A DNA stretch of 64,000 nt, taken from NCBI GenBank assembly GCA_027296055.1, contig JAPUJT010000033.1:1-64000 (forward strand), given 5' to 3'. Each line of letters starts with the position of its first letter. Positions within the stretch are counted from its first letter, which is position 1. The notes below the pieces were generated by a model, which did not search any database, was not told where the DNA came from, and saw nothing but the letters and a program-made list of their open reading frames with translations. This DNA comes from Planctomycetota bacterium (GTDB lineage Bacteria > Planctomycetota > JAPUJT01). The position numbers and the translations under genes are program-made. Below are positions 42,734 to 51,157 of this stretch, in pieces.

Positions 42734-43923
42734 GGATGAAGACAGAGAGAAAGAAGGCAGGCCGTAGATCCTTCGGGAGCGTTATCCCTTCCCGTGGACG
42801 TGAAGGATTCCGCCTTGCTTGGTCCTGGCAGGGACACCGCCACTGGCGTTACGCGGGACTGACCCGCAAGGAAGCTGAGCGCAAGGCCCGATCCCTACAG
42901 GTGGACCTGGACCGCGGAGTACCTCACGATGAGGCCGTGGCAAAGGTATGGGGCGATACCCCCAAAGGAGAGCTAACCTTCCGGGAGGCCGCGAAGCACT
43001 ACCTCGCAGGCGCGGAATCGAGACTCCGACCCCGCACCATCTACAACCTATCCCACCGGCTCCGGCTGATTCTCCAGGCGGCATGGGGAGACGCGCCTCT
43101 GGCGTCTATCACCGTACCGGACATCGAGCGGTGGAGGGATGGGCGGAAGAGGGAAGGGATCGCGGTGAGTACCTGCAACAGAGATCTCGACGCGATTCGA
43201 GGCGTACTCTCCTGGGCGGAAGCCCGTGGATACGTCCCGTCGAACCCGGCCCGTAAAGTAAAGGCTTTCTCCGAGAAGGGGCGGGAGCGTAGGATGTATC
43301 TTACAATCGAGGAAGCGGCTCTCTTCCTCCAGGCCGCACAAGATGAGGGGGATGCGCTCGTGCAACGGTTCCTGATCGTAGCCCTTCGGACTGGAGCGCG
43401 CCGGGGGGAGTTACTCTCCCTGGAATGGCGCGACGTGCCCATTAATCGCGCCGAGATGACGATCCGGGCCGAAGTATCGAAGTCGCGGAAGACGCGGATC
43501 GTTCCCCTGGGAAAGACGGCCATCGAGACGTTCCGGCAGCTACGGGGCGGGGAGAAGATCATCAAGGCGGACGGGACCGACCCGGTATTTTCCGAGAATG
43601 GCAAGCCCTTGACCGTCTGCAGGCTTCGCTACCACTTCCGCAAGATCAGGACACGGATGGCGAAGGTGGACGGCTTTCCCGCCGAGAAGCTGTCGGAACT
43701 CGTGATCCACTCTCTGAGACACACCTTTTGTTCCCTGGCCCTCCAGGCCGGAGTAAACCTCTGGACGGTGCAGAAGTGGGCGGGCCATTCGAGCGCGGCC
43801 ATCACGAGTACCATCTACGGCCATTTCGACTCTCAGGCGTCCCGTCCGTCAATGAACATCCTGGACCGAGCCCTTGACTGCGGGGATACTGAGAAGAAGG
43901 GGAGCGCCGAAGGTGGAGCGTAG
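42730..43923 (+). CDS. int: Tyrosine recombinase / phage-type integrase
   Basis: 397 residues. An arm-binding AP2-like N-terminus (GSVIPSRGREGFRLAWSWQGHRHWRYAGLTRKEAERKA), a core-binding SAM-like domain (about 82-178; LTFREAAKHYLAG), and a catalytic domain with R224 (TGARRGEL), K251/K254 (SKSRKTR), H327-x-x-R330 (HSLRHTF), H353 (AGHSS) and nucleophile Y363 (TIYGHF). All six catalytic positions are present. It should integrate and excise the element using the VYFNE-coding core at 44126-44140. Confidence 0.93.
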   Translation: MRMKTERKKAGRRSFGSVIPSRGREGFRLAWSWQGHRHWRYAGLTRKEAERKARSLQVDLDRGVPHDEAVAKVWGDTPKGELTFREAAKHYLAGAESRLRPRTIYNLSHRLRLILQAAWGDAPLASITVPDIERWRDGRKREGIAVSTCNRDLDAIRGVLSWAEARGYVPSNPARKVKAFSEKGRERRMYLTIEEAALFLQAAQDEGDALVQRFLIVALRTGARRGELLSLEWRDVPINRAEMTIRAEVSKSRKTRIVPLGKTAIETFRQLRGGEKIIKADGTDPVFSENGKPLTVCRLRYHFRKIRTRMAKVDGFPAEKLSELVIHSLRHTFCSLALQAGVNLWTVQKWAGHSSAAITSTIYGHFDSQASRPSMNILDRALDCGDTEKKGSAEGGA

Positions 43924-43968
43924 GACCGAGATGGACTCCCGCTCCGAGGGGCCGGGGGGAATCGGTGC

Positions 43969-44004
43969 ACAACTGGAGCTACAATTGGAGCTACAAACGG
44001 GGCG
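43969..44004 (+). repeat. Three tandem 12-bp repeats at the right end of the element
   Basis: ACAACTGGAGCT (43969), ACAATTGGAGCT (43981) and a diverged ACAAACGGGGCG (43993). They lie between the integrase and attR and look like arm-type integrase or excisionase binding sites. A near match to part of the unit lies at 29067-29079 at the other end. Confidence 0.55.
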
Positions 44005-44020
44005 CGACGGGACGCAACAA

Positions 44021-47000
44021 ATGAAACGGTACGCGACGTGGACTCTGGCCCTAATTCTCGCCAGCATCACGGGATATGGCCCTTGGGGGGTCCTGGACGT
44101 AGATGCCTGGGATGATTCTCCTCCGGTCTACTTCAACGAGGACCCCGTCCTTCTCTCACGTGTTCGGAAATTCCTCGAGGAGGAGGAGGCAGGGCGGTAC
44201 GGGCAGGCCATCGACATCTATCGAGAGGTCGCTTCCTACATCTCCACGCAGCCTTCGGATCGCCCACACCTCTACCAGGCCGAATCGGGACTCTATCTCC
44301 CCGTCGAGGTCTATCTTCGGGGGCGGGTGATCTCCTTTCCCGCGGAAGAGATAGCGTCCTTTCGCCGTGAAGCGGACCTGCAGGCGAAGCCCCAGTGGGA
44401 GGAGATCCTCCGGCGAGGGGATGTGAGCCGACTGCGGGGTTTCATCCGGAAGAACCCCCTGTCGAGCTACATCTCGCGCGGTGTCGAGTCCCTGGCGGCC
44501 TACCATCTGGAGCGAGGCGAGTTCGATGAGGTTCTGGGAGCCCTCGCCTTTCTCCAGCGTCCCGAAGACTGGAGCCCTGAATCGAGGCTCCTCCAGCGGA
44601 TCGCCCTCCGATCGACGGGAAGGACCGACCCGGGAGGCGAGTCGGACGAAACCCCGCTGGCCCTCGGCGGCGACCAGCGATCCTCGAAGGAGATCCTGGC
44701 CGATCTGGTCGAGGCGGTTCCCCTGACGGGCTGGCGCGCCTTCGGGGGAGATTCGTCACACTCGCTGGCGCCAGAGATCGCCTTCGATCCGGGCAGGAGG
44801 ATCGCCTCGGGAGTCTTCAAGGAGCCGAAGGCGGCGAAGGCGCTTCTCGACAGGACGGGAGAGCGATCGTCCTCCGCCGGCGCTCCGCCCTTCATCCCCT
44901 ACTTCCCCATCCACGACGGCCGGCGACTTCTCTTCTCCGACACGTTCGATGCCTACTGCCTCGATCTTCGTGATGGCTCTCTCCTCTGGAGCCACTCGCT
45001 CCGGAAGGACCGATCCGTCCCCTGGGAGTCCGCCGCCGGTGGTCATTACCCCGTCGCTGGACGGCAGGCGGTCTACGTGACCCTCTCTCCACGTGAGGCG
45101 GCCGAAGTCTCGATGGAGGAAGCGGAAGACGCCGAGACGCGCGATTTCACCCCGGGGGAGGGATACCGGGTCATGGCCCTCGAGATTTCCACCGGGGAGA
45201 CGCTGTGGGATACGTCGAAGCGCAACGACCTTGGAGAGGAGTTCACCAACGCTGCCTTCGTCTCATCTCCCCTCTTGCTTGGCGATCGCCTCTACCTGCT
45301 CGTGACTCGACTCGAGAAGGAGGCGTCTGTTTCGATTATCTCGTTGAACGCGGTCACGGGAGACAAGATCTGGGAGACCCACCTTTGTACGGCGTTCTCT
45401 CCGTTGATTCTGGGCCGGGGGCTTCGAGGAGCCTACCTCGCCGGCGGGAAGAGCCGCATCTACGCATGTACGAATCTCGGCGCGGTCGGCTGCCTCGACG
45501 CGGCGACCGGTGAGGTGGTATGGATACGAGCCTATGATCGTTATCCCGCCGCCACGCTGGATGATTTCCTCGAGGCCGGACGGGAACCGCCGGCAGAAGC
45601 GCCGATCCTCACGGACACGGCCCTCCTCGCTGCCCCCAGCGATTCCCCGTATCTGTACTCGCTCGATCGGGACAACGGGCGGGTCCTTTGGCGCTTCGAG
45701 CGAGGAAAGGAAGAGGCGCTGATCGGCGTCCGGGGAGAGACCGCCATTCTGGCGGGAGACGGAGTCCTGGCATTACAGGTCGAGACCGGGAGGGTGGCCT
45801 GGCGCGTCGACGCCCTCGCCGGAGCGCTGGCGGGTCGGCCGGCGATCGGAGGAGACCTCCTCTACGTACCGACGACCAAAGGGCTATTCCTCCACCAGGC
45901 ATCGGACGGGACGGCGGCTGGACATTACGTCTGGTCGAACCCGGATGAGGAGGCGGGCAACATCCTCTTCGCCGGCCGTCGGATGCTGACTATCTCTCGA
46001 CTGCGCGTGAACATCTACGAGGACCGGGCGGACACGCTGAGAAAGCTCTCTGCCTTGCCGCCGTTCCCCGCCCGTCACGGGGAAAGCGAGCTTCTCCTAC
46101 GGCGTGGAAATGCGAGGCAAGCGATCCGTGTGCTGGAGGGAACGGTTGCCCTGGCGAGGGACGAGGCGGAGCGAGATGCGGTCCGTCAGTCCCTCGCGCG
46201 TGCGCACCTCACGCTCGGGGAGAAGGCCGTGGGGAGGGGCGACTTGCCGGCGGCCGTCGCGTCGTTCGAGGAGTCGGCCCGAAATCGCCAGCCCGCCGAC
46301 CGAGCAGCGCTCCTTCTCCGGATTGGAAAAATTCACGAGACCGTCGAGACCCCCAACAAGGCGCTGCCGGCCTACCGGAAGATCCTCCTGGAGTCGTTCG
46401 AACTCTTCGCCTCGACCGGGAGCCTTCCCTCTCATGCGGCCATCGTGGCCTCAGCGAGGATTCGACGTCTCGTCGAGAAACACGGCCGGGGGATCTACGA
46501 GCCTTTCGAGAGACAGGCGGGTCGGGAGCTGGCGATGGCGAAGAAGCTGGGCAATCTGAGCGGCTACCAGAAAGTCGTCGCCGCCTATCCGAACAGCGCC
46601 GCGGCCCGAGAGGCCAGTCTCGCTATCGCGGAGATCTACGAGGGTCTGGATCAGTACAGCCTCGGAGCAAGCCATCTGGCCGAACTGATCCGCAGGCATC
46701 CAGATGTCGCTCCTGATATCTACAGGAAGCTGGCGTCGCTTTACGAACGATCCGGCCGTCCCGGTCGCGCTCGGAAGACCCTGCTGAGTCTGGCAGAGGG
46801 CGGAGAGACAGGGCTCGAGATCGCGGAGGCGATAGAACGCCTCGAGGCGATCGGCGGTGATCTGCCGGATGTCTCACCCGCATCCAAGCTCCTCTGGCGC
46901 TCCACGACGAGCCTCTCCCCGACGAGGCTCCAGATCCTGGTCCCCGAATCCCCCCGCATGGCGGATCTGTTCGTCGTCAGCAGCAGCGGAGCGATCGAAG

Positions 47001-48964
47001 TGCACGATGTCCGCACCGGCCTCTTGAGATGGCGCCGGATGGGTCTTTCCGGGCGCAGGCGCAATCGAATTGTCGTTCAAGGGAACCGAATCCTCCTTCC
47101 AGACCCGGACCTTGCGGGGATCATTGCGATCGACCTTCTGACCGGAGACGAGATATGGAGGAGCCGATTGCCGGGCGAGGATGGGGAGCGCCCGCCGGAG
47201 TTGCTCCGCAAGATCGCCGCCGACGATCGGCTCGTGGCCGCGACCGCGATCGGGGGTGAAGTCTTTCTCTTCGCCCTGAAGGACGGGGAGCTGATCCGGG
47301 CCGAGGCGGTGCCGAATCTGGATCCGGATAAGACTCCGGTGATGCACGGGGGACGCGCCATCGTCACCCTGCGACCTGCCGGAGTGGCCCGCATCGATCC
47401 GGACCCCGCACCGCCGCTCCGGTTCGAGCGGCCTGGAAGGGGCCCCTCCCTGGCAGGTCTCCCGGTCGTCGATCCCGACGGTCGACTCATCATCCTTCTC
47501 GGGAGCAAGCGGATCATCTCGCTGAACATGGACGATTTCTCCGTCGCCTGGGAAGCAGAATTCGAATCCACCTCTCATATCCTGCTTCCTCCGGGCGGTG
47601 GAACCGTCATCGTTTTCCCCCACCGACAGGGAGACAGGATCATCCGGGCTCTCGACTCGGCAACGGGGGTAGAGCGATGGAGCGAACCTCTGGAGAAGAG
47701 ATCGAGGGCGGGACCCGTCGCCATCGACTCGGAAGCCGTCTACCTGACTCATCGAGGAGACGGCGGGACGTGCCGGGCGCTCTCGATCGCGGACGGTCGC
47801 CTCCTCTGGGAGCGGAAAGGGGTCGGGGTCCCTCGGGAACTCCACGTGACGCGTGGATATTTGCTTTCGGTGGATCACGACAGGAGCCCGCCCAGGTTGA
47901 TCTTCCTCAACCGGGCCCAGGCGGGCGAAGGGGAGGAGACGATAACGGTCCCGATGGATCGCTACTCCGTCGTCGCCGTCTCGGATGAGATGATCCTCGT
48001 GGCGGGGTCTACCGGGCTGTTCGGTTATGGTCCGCTCGACGCAGAGGCGGTCCGCAGCGAGCTGGCGGCCCAGGAGGAAAGCGGGGCGGCCCTGAACACG
48101 ATTGCCGCCACGCGGTTCGCGCTGGGTCAGCGGAGGGAAGCGATCGAGCTGCTCGCGCAGGCGGCCTTGGCCGAGGATCTCACCGCGGGGCAGCGCCAGG
48201 GCCTGTTCGATCAGATGGCGGGATACAGGGCGGCTCTCGCGGAGGAGGAGCCGGAAGAGGCCATGATACCTCGACTCTACCAGCCGCCGGACATCGACGG
48301 TGAGCTGAGGGACTGGTATTCCGATGCGGCTCGCGTCGATTTGAATAGTCCGGCGAACATCTCCAAGATCCTCGGATCGGGCCCCGGGGGGGTTCCCTGG
48401 GAGGGTCGTGAGGACCTCTCGGGAACGCTGTACATGGGCTGGGACAACAAGAACTTCTACTTCCTCATCGATGTAAACGACACTGTTCTTCGACCCTACG
48501 AGGGCGGTGACGAGGTAAAGGAATGGAAGGGAGACTGCCTGCTGATCGCGATCGACACCCGGAACGATCAGGGGTACAAGCCCCGCGGCGACGACTTTCT
48601 CGTGACCCTGGCCCTGCGGGCCCCGGGTGATGACGACGAGGATGAGGAGGAGCGGGAGCGGAACAAGCCCAAGGGGAAGTACTTCGTGAAGCGCAAGGAC
48701 GACAACAGCGGCCTCGTGTACGAGGCGGCGATCCCGTGGGAGGTGTTCCGCGACTACGGTGTGGCGAACCTGGATCCGGAAAAGGGGCCCGAGCCGGGGT
48801 TCCGGTTCGGCTTCAATCCAGTCCTGACCGACGACGATGGAAATGGCAGGGCGAGGAAGACGCTCTCCTGGACGCCCGGAATCCGGATCAAGGGATTGAG
48901 GGGACAGCTCTACGATCCCGGCGAGATTGTGCCGAAGTACTACGGCAAGGTCATCCTGAAATAG
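44021..48964 (+). CDS. Giant exported PQQ-propeller / TPR / CBM9-like protein, 5' end rebuilt by the element
   Basis: 1,647 residues from ATG 44021. The signal peptide MKRYATWTLALILASITGYG comes from the element; native sequence resumes after VYFNE (residues 36-40). Order: helical region (about 41-290), PQQ-like blades (about 290-660, with repeated GxxLW-type motifs such as GSLLWSHSL, GETLWDTS, GDKIWETH, GRVLWRFE), TPR-type helices (about 680-960), a second PQQ-like propeller (about 965-1360; GLLRWRRM, GDEIWRSR, GRLLWERK), and a C-terminal CBM9/DOMON-like domain (about 1420-1647; DIDGELRDWYSDA, LYMGWDNKNFYFLIDVND). The frame is open upstream to 43874, but that overlaps the integrase. Confidence 0.82.
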   Translation: MKRYATWTLALILASITGYGPWGVLDVDAWDDSPPVYFNEDPVLLSRVRKFLEEEEAGRYGQAIDIYREVASYISTQPSDRPHLYQAESGLYLPVEVYLRGRVISFPAEEIASFRREADLQAKPQWEEILRRGDVSRLRGFIRKNPLSSYISRGVESLAAYHLERGEFDEVLGALAFLQRPEDWSPESRLLQRIALRSTGRTDPGGESDETPLALGGDQRSSKEILADLVEAVPLTGWRAFGGDSSHSLAPEIAFDPGRRIASGVFKEPKAAKALLDRTGERSSSAGAPPFIPYFPIHDGRRLLFSDTFDAYCLDLRDGSLLWSHSLRKDRSVPWESAAGGHYPVAGRQAVYVTLSPREAAEVSMEEAEDAETRDFTPGEGYRVMALEISTGETLWDTSKRNDLGEEFTNAAFVSSPLLLGDRLYLLVTRLEKEASVSIISLNAVTGDKIWETHLCTAFSPLILGRGLRGAYLAGGKSRIYACTNLGAVGCLDAATGEVVWIRAYDRYPAATLDDFLEAGREPPAEAPILTDTALLAAPSDSPYLYSLDRDNGRVLWRFERGKEEALIGVRGETAILAGDGVLALQVETGRVAWRVDALAGALAGRPAIGGDLLYVPTTKGLFLHQASDGTAAGHYVWSNPDEEAGNILFAGRRMLTISRLRVNIYEDRADTLRKLSALPPFPARHGESELLLRRGNARQAIRVLEGTVALARDEAERDAVRQSLARAHLTLGEKAVGRGDLPAAVASFEESARNRQPADRAALLLRIGKIHETVETPNKALPAYRKILLESFELFASTGSLPSHAAIVASARIRRLVEKHGRGIYEPFERQAGRELAMAKKLGNLSGYQKVVAAYPNSAAAREASLAIAEIYEGLDQYSLGASHLAELIRRHPDVAPDIYRKLASLYERSGRPGRARKTLLSLAEGGETGLEIAEAIERLEAIGGDLPDVSPASKLLWRSTTSLSPTRLQILVPESPRMADLFVVSSSGAIEVHDVRTGLLRWRRMGLSGRRRNRIVVQGNRILLPDPDLAGIIAIDLLTGDEIWRSRLPGEDGERPPELLRKIAADDRLVAATAIGGEVFLFALKDGELIRAEAVPNLDPDKTPVMHGGRAIVTLRPAGVARIDPDPAPPLRFERPGRGPSLAGLPVVDPDGRLIILLGSKRIISLNMDDFSVAWEAEFESTSHILLPPGGGTVIVFPHRQGDRIIRALDSATGVERWSEPLEKRSRAGPVAIDSEAVYLTHRGDGGTCRALSIADGRLLWERKGVGVPRELHVTRGYLLSVDHDRSPPRLIFLNRAQAGEGEETITVPMDRYSVVAVSDEMILVAGSTGLFGYGPLDAEAVRSELAAQEESGAALNTIAATRFALGQRREAIELLAQAALAEDLTAGQRQGLFDQMAGYRAALAEEEPEEAMIPRLYQPPDIDGELRDWYSDAARVDLNSPANISKILGSGPGGVPWEGREDLSGTLYMGWDNKNFYFLIDVNDTVLRPYEGGDEVKEWKGDCLLIAIDTRNDQGYKPRGDDFLVTLALRAPGDDDEDEEERERNKPKGKYFVKRKDDNSGLVYEAAIPWEVFRDYGVANLDPEKGPEPGFRFGFNPVLTDDDGNGRARKTLSWTPGIRIKGLRGQLYDPGEIVPKYYGKVILK
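44126..44140 (+). other. attR core (15-bp direct repeat)
   Basis: GTCTACTTCAACGAG, identical to 28962-28976, read in frame as VYFNE within SPPVYFNEDP. It marks the switch from element-encoded to host-encoded sequence in the large PQQ/TPR gene. Confidence 0.72.
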
Positions 48965-48978
48965 ACACCGAGGAATCC

Positions 48979-49920
48979 GTGTCCGAGTTGCAAGGCGTGA
49001 TCCTGGCAGCGGGCCGTGGGACGCGAATGCATCCCATCAGCCCTCGATTTCCCAAGCCCATCCTGCCCATCGGAAACCGGCCACTGGTGACGCTCCAGGC
49101 GGAGGCGATGCGAGATGTCGGTATCACCGAACTGACCGTGGTGATAGGACATCTCGGTCATGAGATCGTCCGCGAGCTCGGCGATGGTAGCGATCTCGGT
49201 CTGCGGATCCGCTACGCCGAGCAGCAGGAGACCCTCGGGATCGCTCACGCGGTAGGCATGCTGGAGGAGCAGATCCGAGGACCCTTCCTCCTCTTCCTCG
49301 GAGATATCTATTTCGAGTTCATGCAACCAGGCTCGCTCTCCGAGATGATCGAGGAATTCCGGGCCGAGGAGTACAACGCCGTGCTGGCCGTCAAGGAGGA
49401 GGAAGCCCCGGAGGCGGTTCGCAAGAACTTTGCCGTGATCGAGGACGATGAAGGGCGCGTCTGCAGAGTGATCGAGAAACCGCGTTACGCCGAGAGTCGG
49501 ATCAAGGGGTGCGGGATCTACCTGTTCGACTTGCACATTTTTGATGCGATCCGTAGGACGCCCCGGACGGCTCAGCGGGATGAGTACGAGATCACCGACT
49601 CCATCCAGATCCTGATCGATTACGGTCGAGATGTTCGGGCGCGGAGAATCCTGTCCGAGGATAGAAACCTCTCGGTGCCGGCCGATCTGCTCGAATCCAA
49701 TCTCCTGGCGGTTCGACGCTCCGGTGCCGAGTCGATCCTCGGGGTCGACGTGAAACTGCACCCGGGGGCCCGCGTCCTGCGGAGCGTCATCGGGGACGGC
49801 GCCGTCGTGAAGGGCCCCATATCGATCACGGATTCGCTGGTGTTCGCCGGTGCGGAGGTGCCAGACAGCAAAGACATCCATCGATCCATCGTGACCCCAC
49901 AGACCCACATCCGCTGCTGA
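48979..49920 (+). CDS. NDP-sugar pyrophosphorylase-like nucleotidyltransferase
   Basis: 313 residues from GTG 48979 (GAGGA 6 nt upstream). VILAAGRGTRMHPISPRFPKPILPIGNRPLV is the nucleotide-binding G-x-G-T-R and PKP signature, then TLGIAHAVGMLEEQI, LFLGDIYFE (metal Asp) and KNFAVIEDDEGRVCRVIEKP. The C-terminus is a short left-handed beta-helix (LHPGARVLRSVIGDGAVVKGPISITDSLV). It makes an activated sugar for the glycan genes that follow. Gap to the PQQ gene: 14 nt. Confidence 0.87.
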   Translation: MSELQGVILAAGRGTRMHPISPRFPKPILPIGNRPLVTLQAEAMRDVGITELTVVIGHLGHEIVRELGDGSDLGLRIRYAEQQETLGIAHAVGMLEEQIRGPFLLFLGDIYFEFMQPGSLSEMIEEFRAEEYNAVLAVKEEEAPEAVRKNFAVIEDDEGRVCRVIEKPRYAESRIKGCGIYLFDLHIFDAIRRTPRTAQRDEYEITDSIQILIDYGRDVRARRILSEDRNLSVPADLLESNLLAVRRSGAESILGVDVKLHPGARVLRSVIGDGAVVKGPISITDSLVFAGAEVPDSKDIHRSIVTPQTHIRC

Positions 49921-49973
49921 AATTCATGACGCGCACCAATTACCAATTGCTCAATCCGTGCGCGTCATGAATT
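49921..49973. repeat. Perfect 16-bp inverted repeat (hairpin)
   Basis: AATTCATGACGCGCAC at 49921-49936 and its exact complement at 49958-49973, 21-nt loop that itself contains CAATTaccAATTG. It begins one base after the stop codon of the nucleotidyltransferase gene. No T tract, so a terminator, operator or dispersed repeat are all possible. Confidence 0.75.
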
Positions 49974-49999
49974 GAATCGCAGGAGGAAGCGTGTGAAAA

Positions 50000-51154
50000 A
50001 TGTCGGCTAGACGGAAACCGAGGCCGGTCCGGTTCCACCGGAGTCTGCACAGCAGAGAAGAGGCCGAGGCGGTTGCCCGCGTCCTCCGGTCCGGTCGAAC
50101 GGGCGGCGGAGGCAAGGTATCCCGCCGGGTAGAAAGCGTGATCCGACGCTGGACGGGGGGCGCCCGGGTGCTCCTGACCCCGTCCGGCTCGGCCGCCCTG
50201 GAGATGGCGTTCCAGGCGCTGCGCCTCCGTCCTGGCGACGAAGTGATCCTCCCATCCTTCGCCTTCGTTTCCGCGGCGAACGCCATCCTTCGCGCAGGTG
50301 GCCGACCTGTGTTCGCCGAAGTCGAGGAGGAGTCGCTGAACCTCTCGCCTGATGACGTTCGGCGGCGGCTGAGCGCCCGGACGAGAGCCGTCCTGCCGGT
50401 CCATTACGGAGGCCGCCCGTGCCGGATGGATGAGTTCCTTGCGATGGGGCGGCAGAAAGGCGTGGCGATCGTCGAGGACGCGGCCCACGCCTACGGCGGC
50501 CGGTGGCAGGGCAAACCGCTGGGCGGCATCGGCGACTTCGGGGTCTATTCGTTTCACGAGACCAAGAGCTTTTCATGTGGCGAAGGCGGGGCCCTCACGA
50601 TCCGCTCGAAGAAGCTCGTGCAGCGAGCGGAAGTGATACAGGAAAAGGGAACGGACCGGACGAAGTTTCTGCGAGGGGACGTCGGCCAGTATGTGTGGAG
50701 AGAAGTCGGATCGTCGTATCTCCTCGGAGATGTGCTCGCCGCAATACTGGAGATCCAGATCCGGGACGTCCAGCCGCAGATCGCCAGGAGAAGGCGCTGG
50801 TGGCAGATGTATCGGGATGAGCTCCTGCCACTCGCCGAGTCTGGACGGATCGTCCTGCCGCTCCCTCTGGACGAGGACCGTTCCGCGTGTCACATTTTCC
50901 ATCTGCAGGTCCGGCCCGTACGGGACCGGAATCGTGTCCTCCGGGCCCTGAGCCGGGCCGGGATCGAATCGAGCTTCCACTTCGTTCCGCTCCATTCGTC
51001 CCCGTTCGGGAGGCGCGTCCTGGGAACGCGACGGGGAGACCTGCCCATCACCGAGAGGGTAGCCCGCTCCCTGATCCGGCTCCCTCTCCATCCGCTCTTA
51101 CGGGAGAGCGAAGTGAAACGGACGATCCGGGCGGTGAGAAAGGCGGTCGGTTAG
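50000..51154 (+). CDS. DegT/DnrJ/EryC1-type sugar aminotransferase, WecE/RffA-like
   Basis: 384 residues, PLP enzyme. Motifs: GSAALEMAFQALRLRPGDEVILPSFAFVSAANAILRAGG, VEDAAHAYGGRWQGKPLGGIGDFGVYSFHETKSFSCGEGGAL with the PLP Lys in HETKS, and EKGTDRTKFLRGDVGQYVWREVGSSYLLGDVLAA. The latter two match dTDP-4-amino-4,6-dideoxygalactose transaminase (WecE) especially well. AGGAGG 13 nt upstream. It makes an amino-deoxy sugar for surface glycans. Confidence 0.88.
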   Translation: MSARRKPRPVRFHRSLHSREEAEAVARVLRSGRTGGGGKVSRRVESVIRRWTGGARVLLTPSGSAALEMAFQALRLRPGDEVILPSFAFVSAANAILRAGGRPVFAEVEEESLNLSPDDVRRRLSARTRAVLPVHYGGRPCRMDEFLAMGRQKGVAIVEDAAHAYGGRWQGKPLGGIGDFGVYSFHETKSFSCGEGGALTIRSKKLVQRAEVIQEKGTDRTKFLRGDVGQYVWREVGSSYLLGDVLAAILEIQIRDVQPQIARRRRWWQMYRDELLPLAESGRIVLPLPLDEDRSACHIFHLQVRPVRDRNRVLRALSRAGIESSFHFVPLHSSPFGRRVLGTRRGDLPITERVARSLIRLPLHPLLRESEVKRTIRAVRKAVG

Positions 51155-51157
51155 GCG

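Larger units (their letters stand above)
28977..44140 (+). mobile_element. Integrative genetic element, about 15.2 kb, inserted in a protein-coding gene
   Basis: Bounded by the 15-bp direct repeats (28962-28976 and 44126-44140), with a tyrosine integrase at the right end next to attR. Contents: RHH regulator, integrase, two excisionase-like HTH proteins, a RepA-like ATPase plus iteron-like repeats, a toxin-antitoxin operon, unknown small genes and a group of lipoprotein and membrane genes. No capsid, portal, terminase, lysis or conjugation gene is seen. Some parts (35-37 kb) are visibly more A/T-rich than the host flanks. The right end supplies a new start and signal peptide to the interrupted gene. 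Confidence 0.78.

Noticed and set aside
43874-44020. Start of the PQQ/TPR gene at 43874
   Set aside because: It lies inside the integrase gene and would put 49 polar residues before an otherwise normal signal peptide.
28977-44140. tRNA gene as integration target
   Set aside because: No cloverleaf is visible at either end; the 15-bp repeat is in protein-coding sequence.
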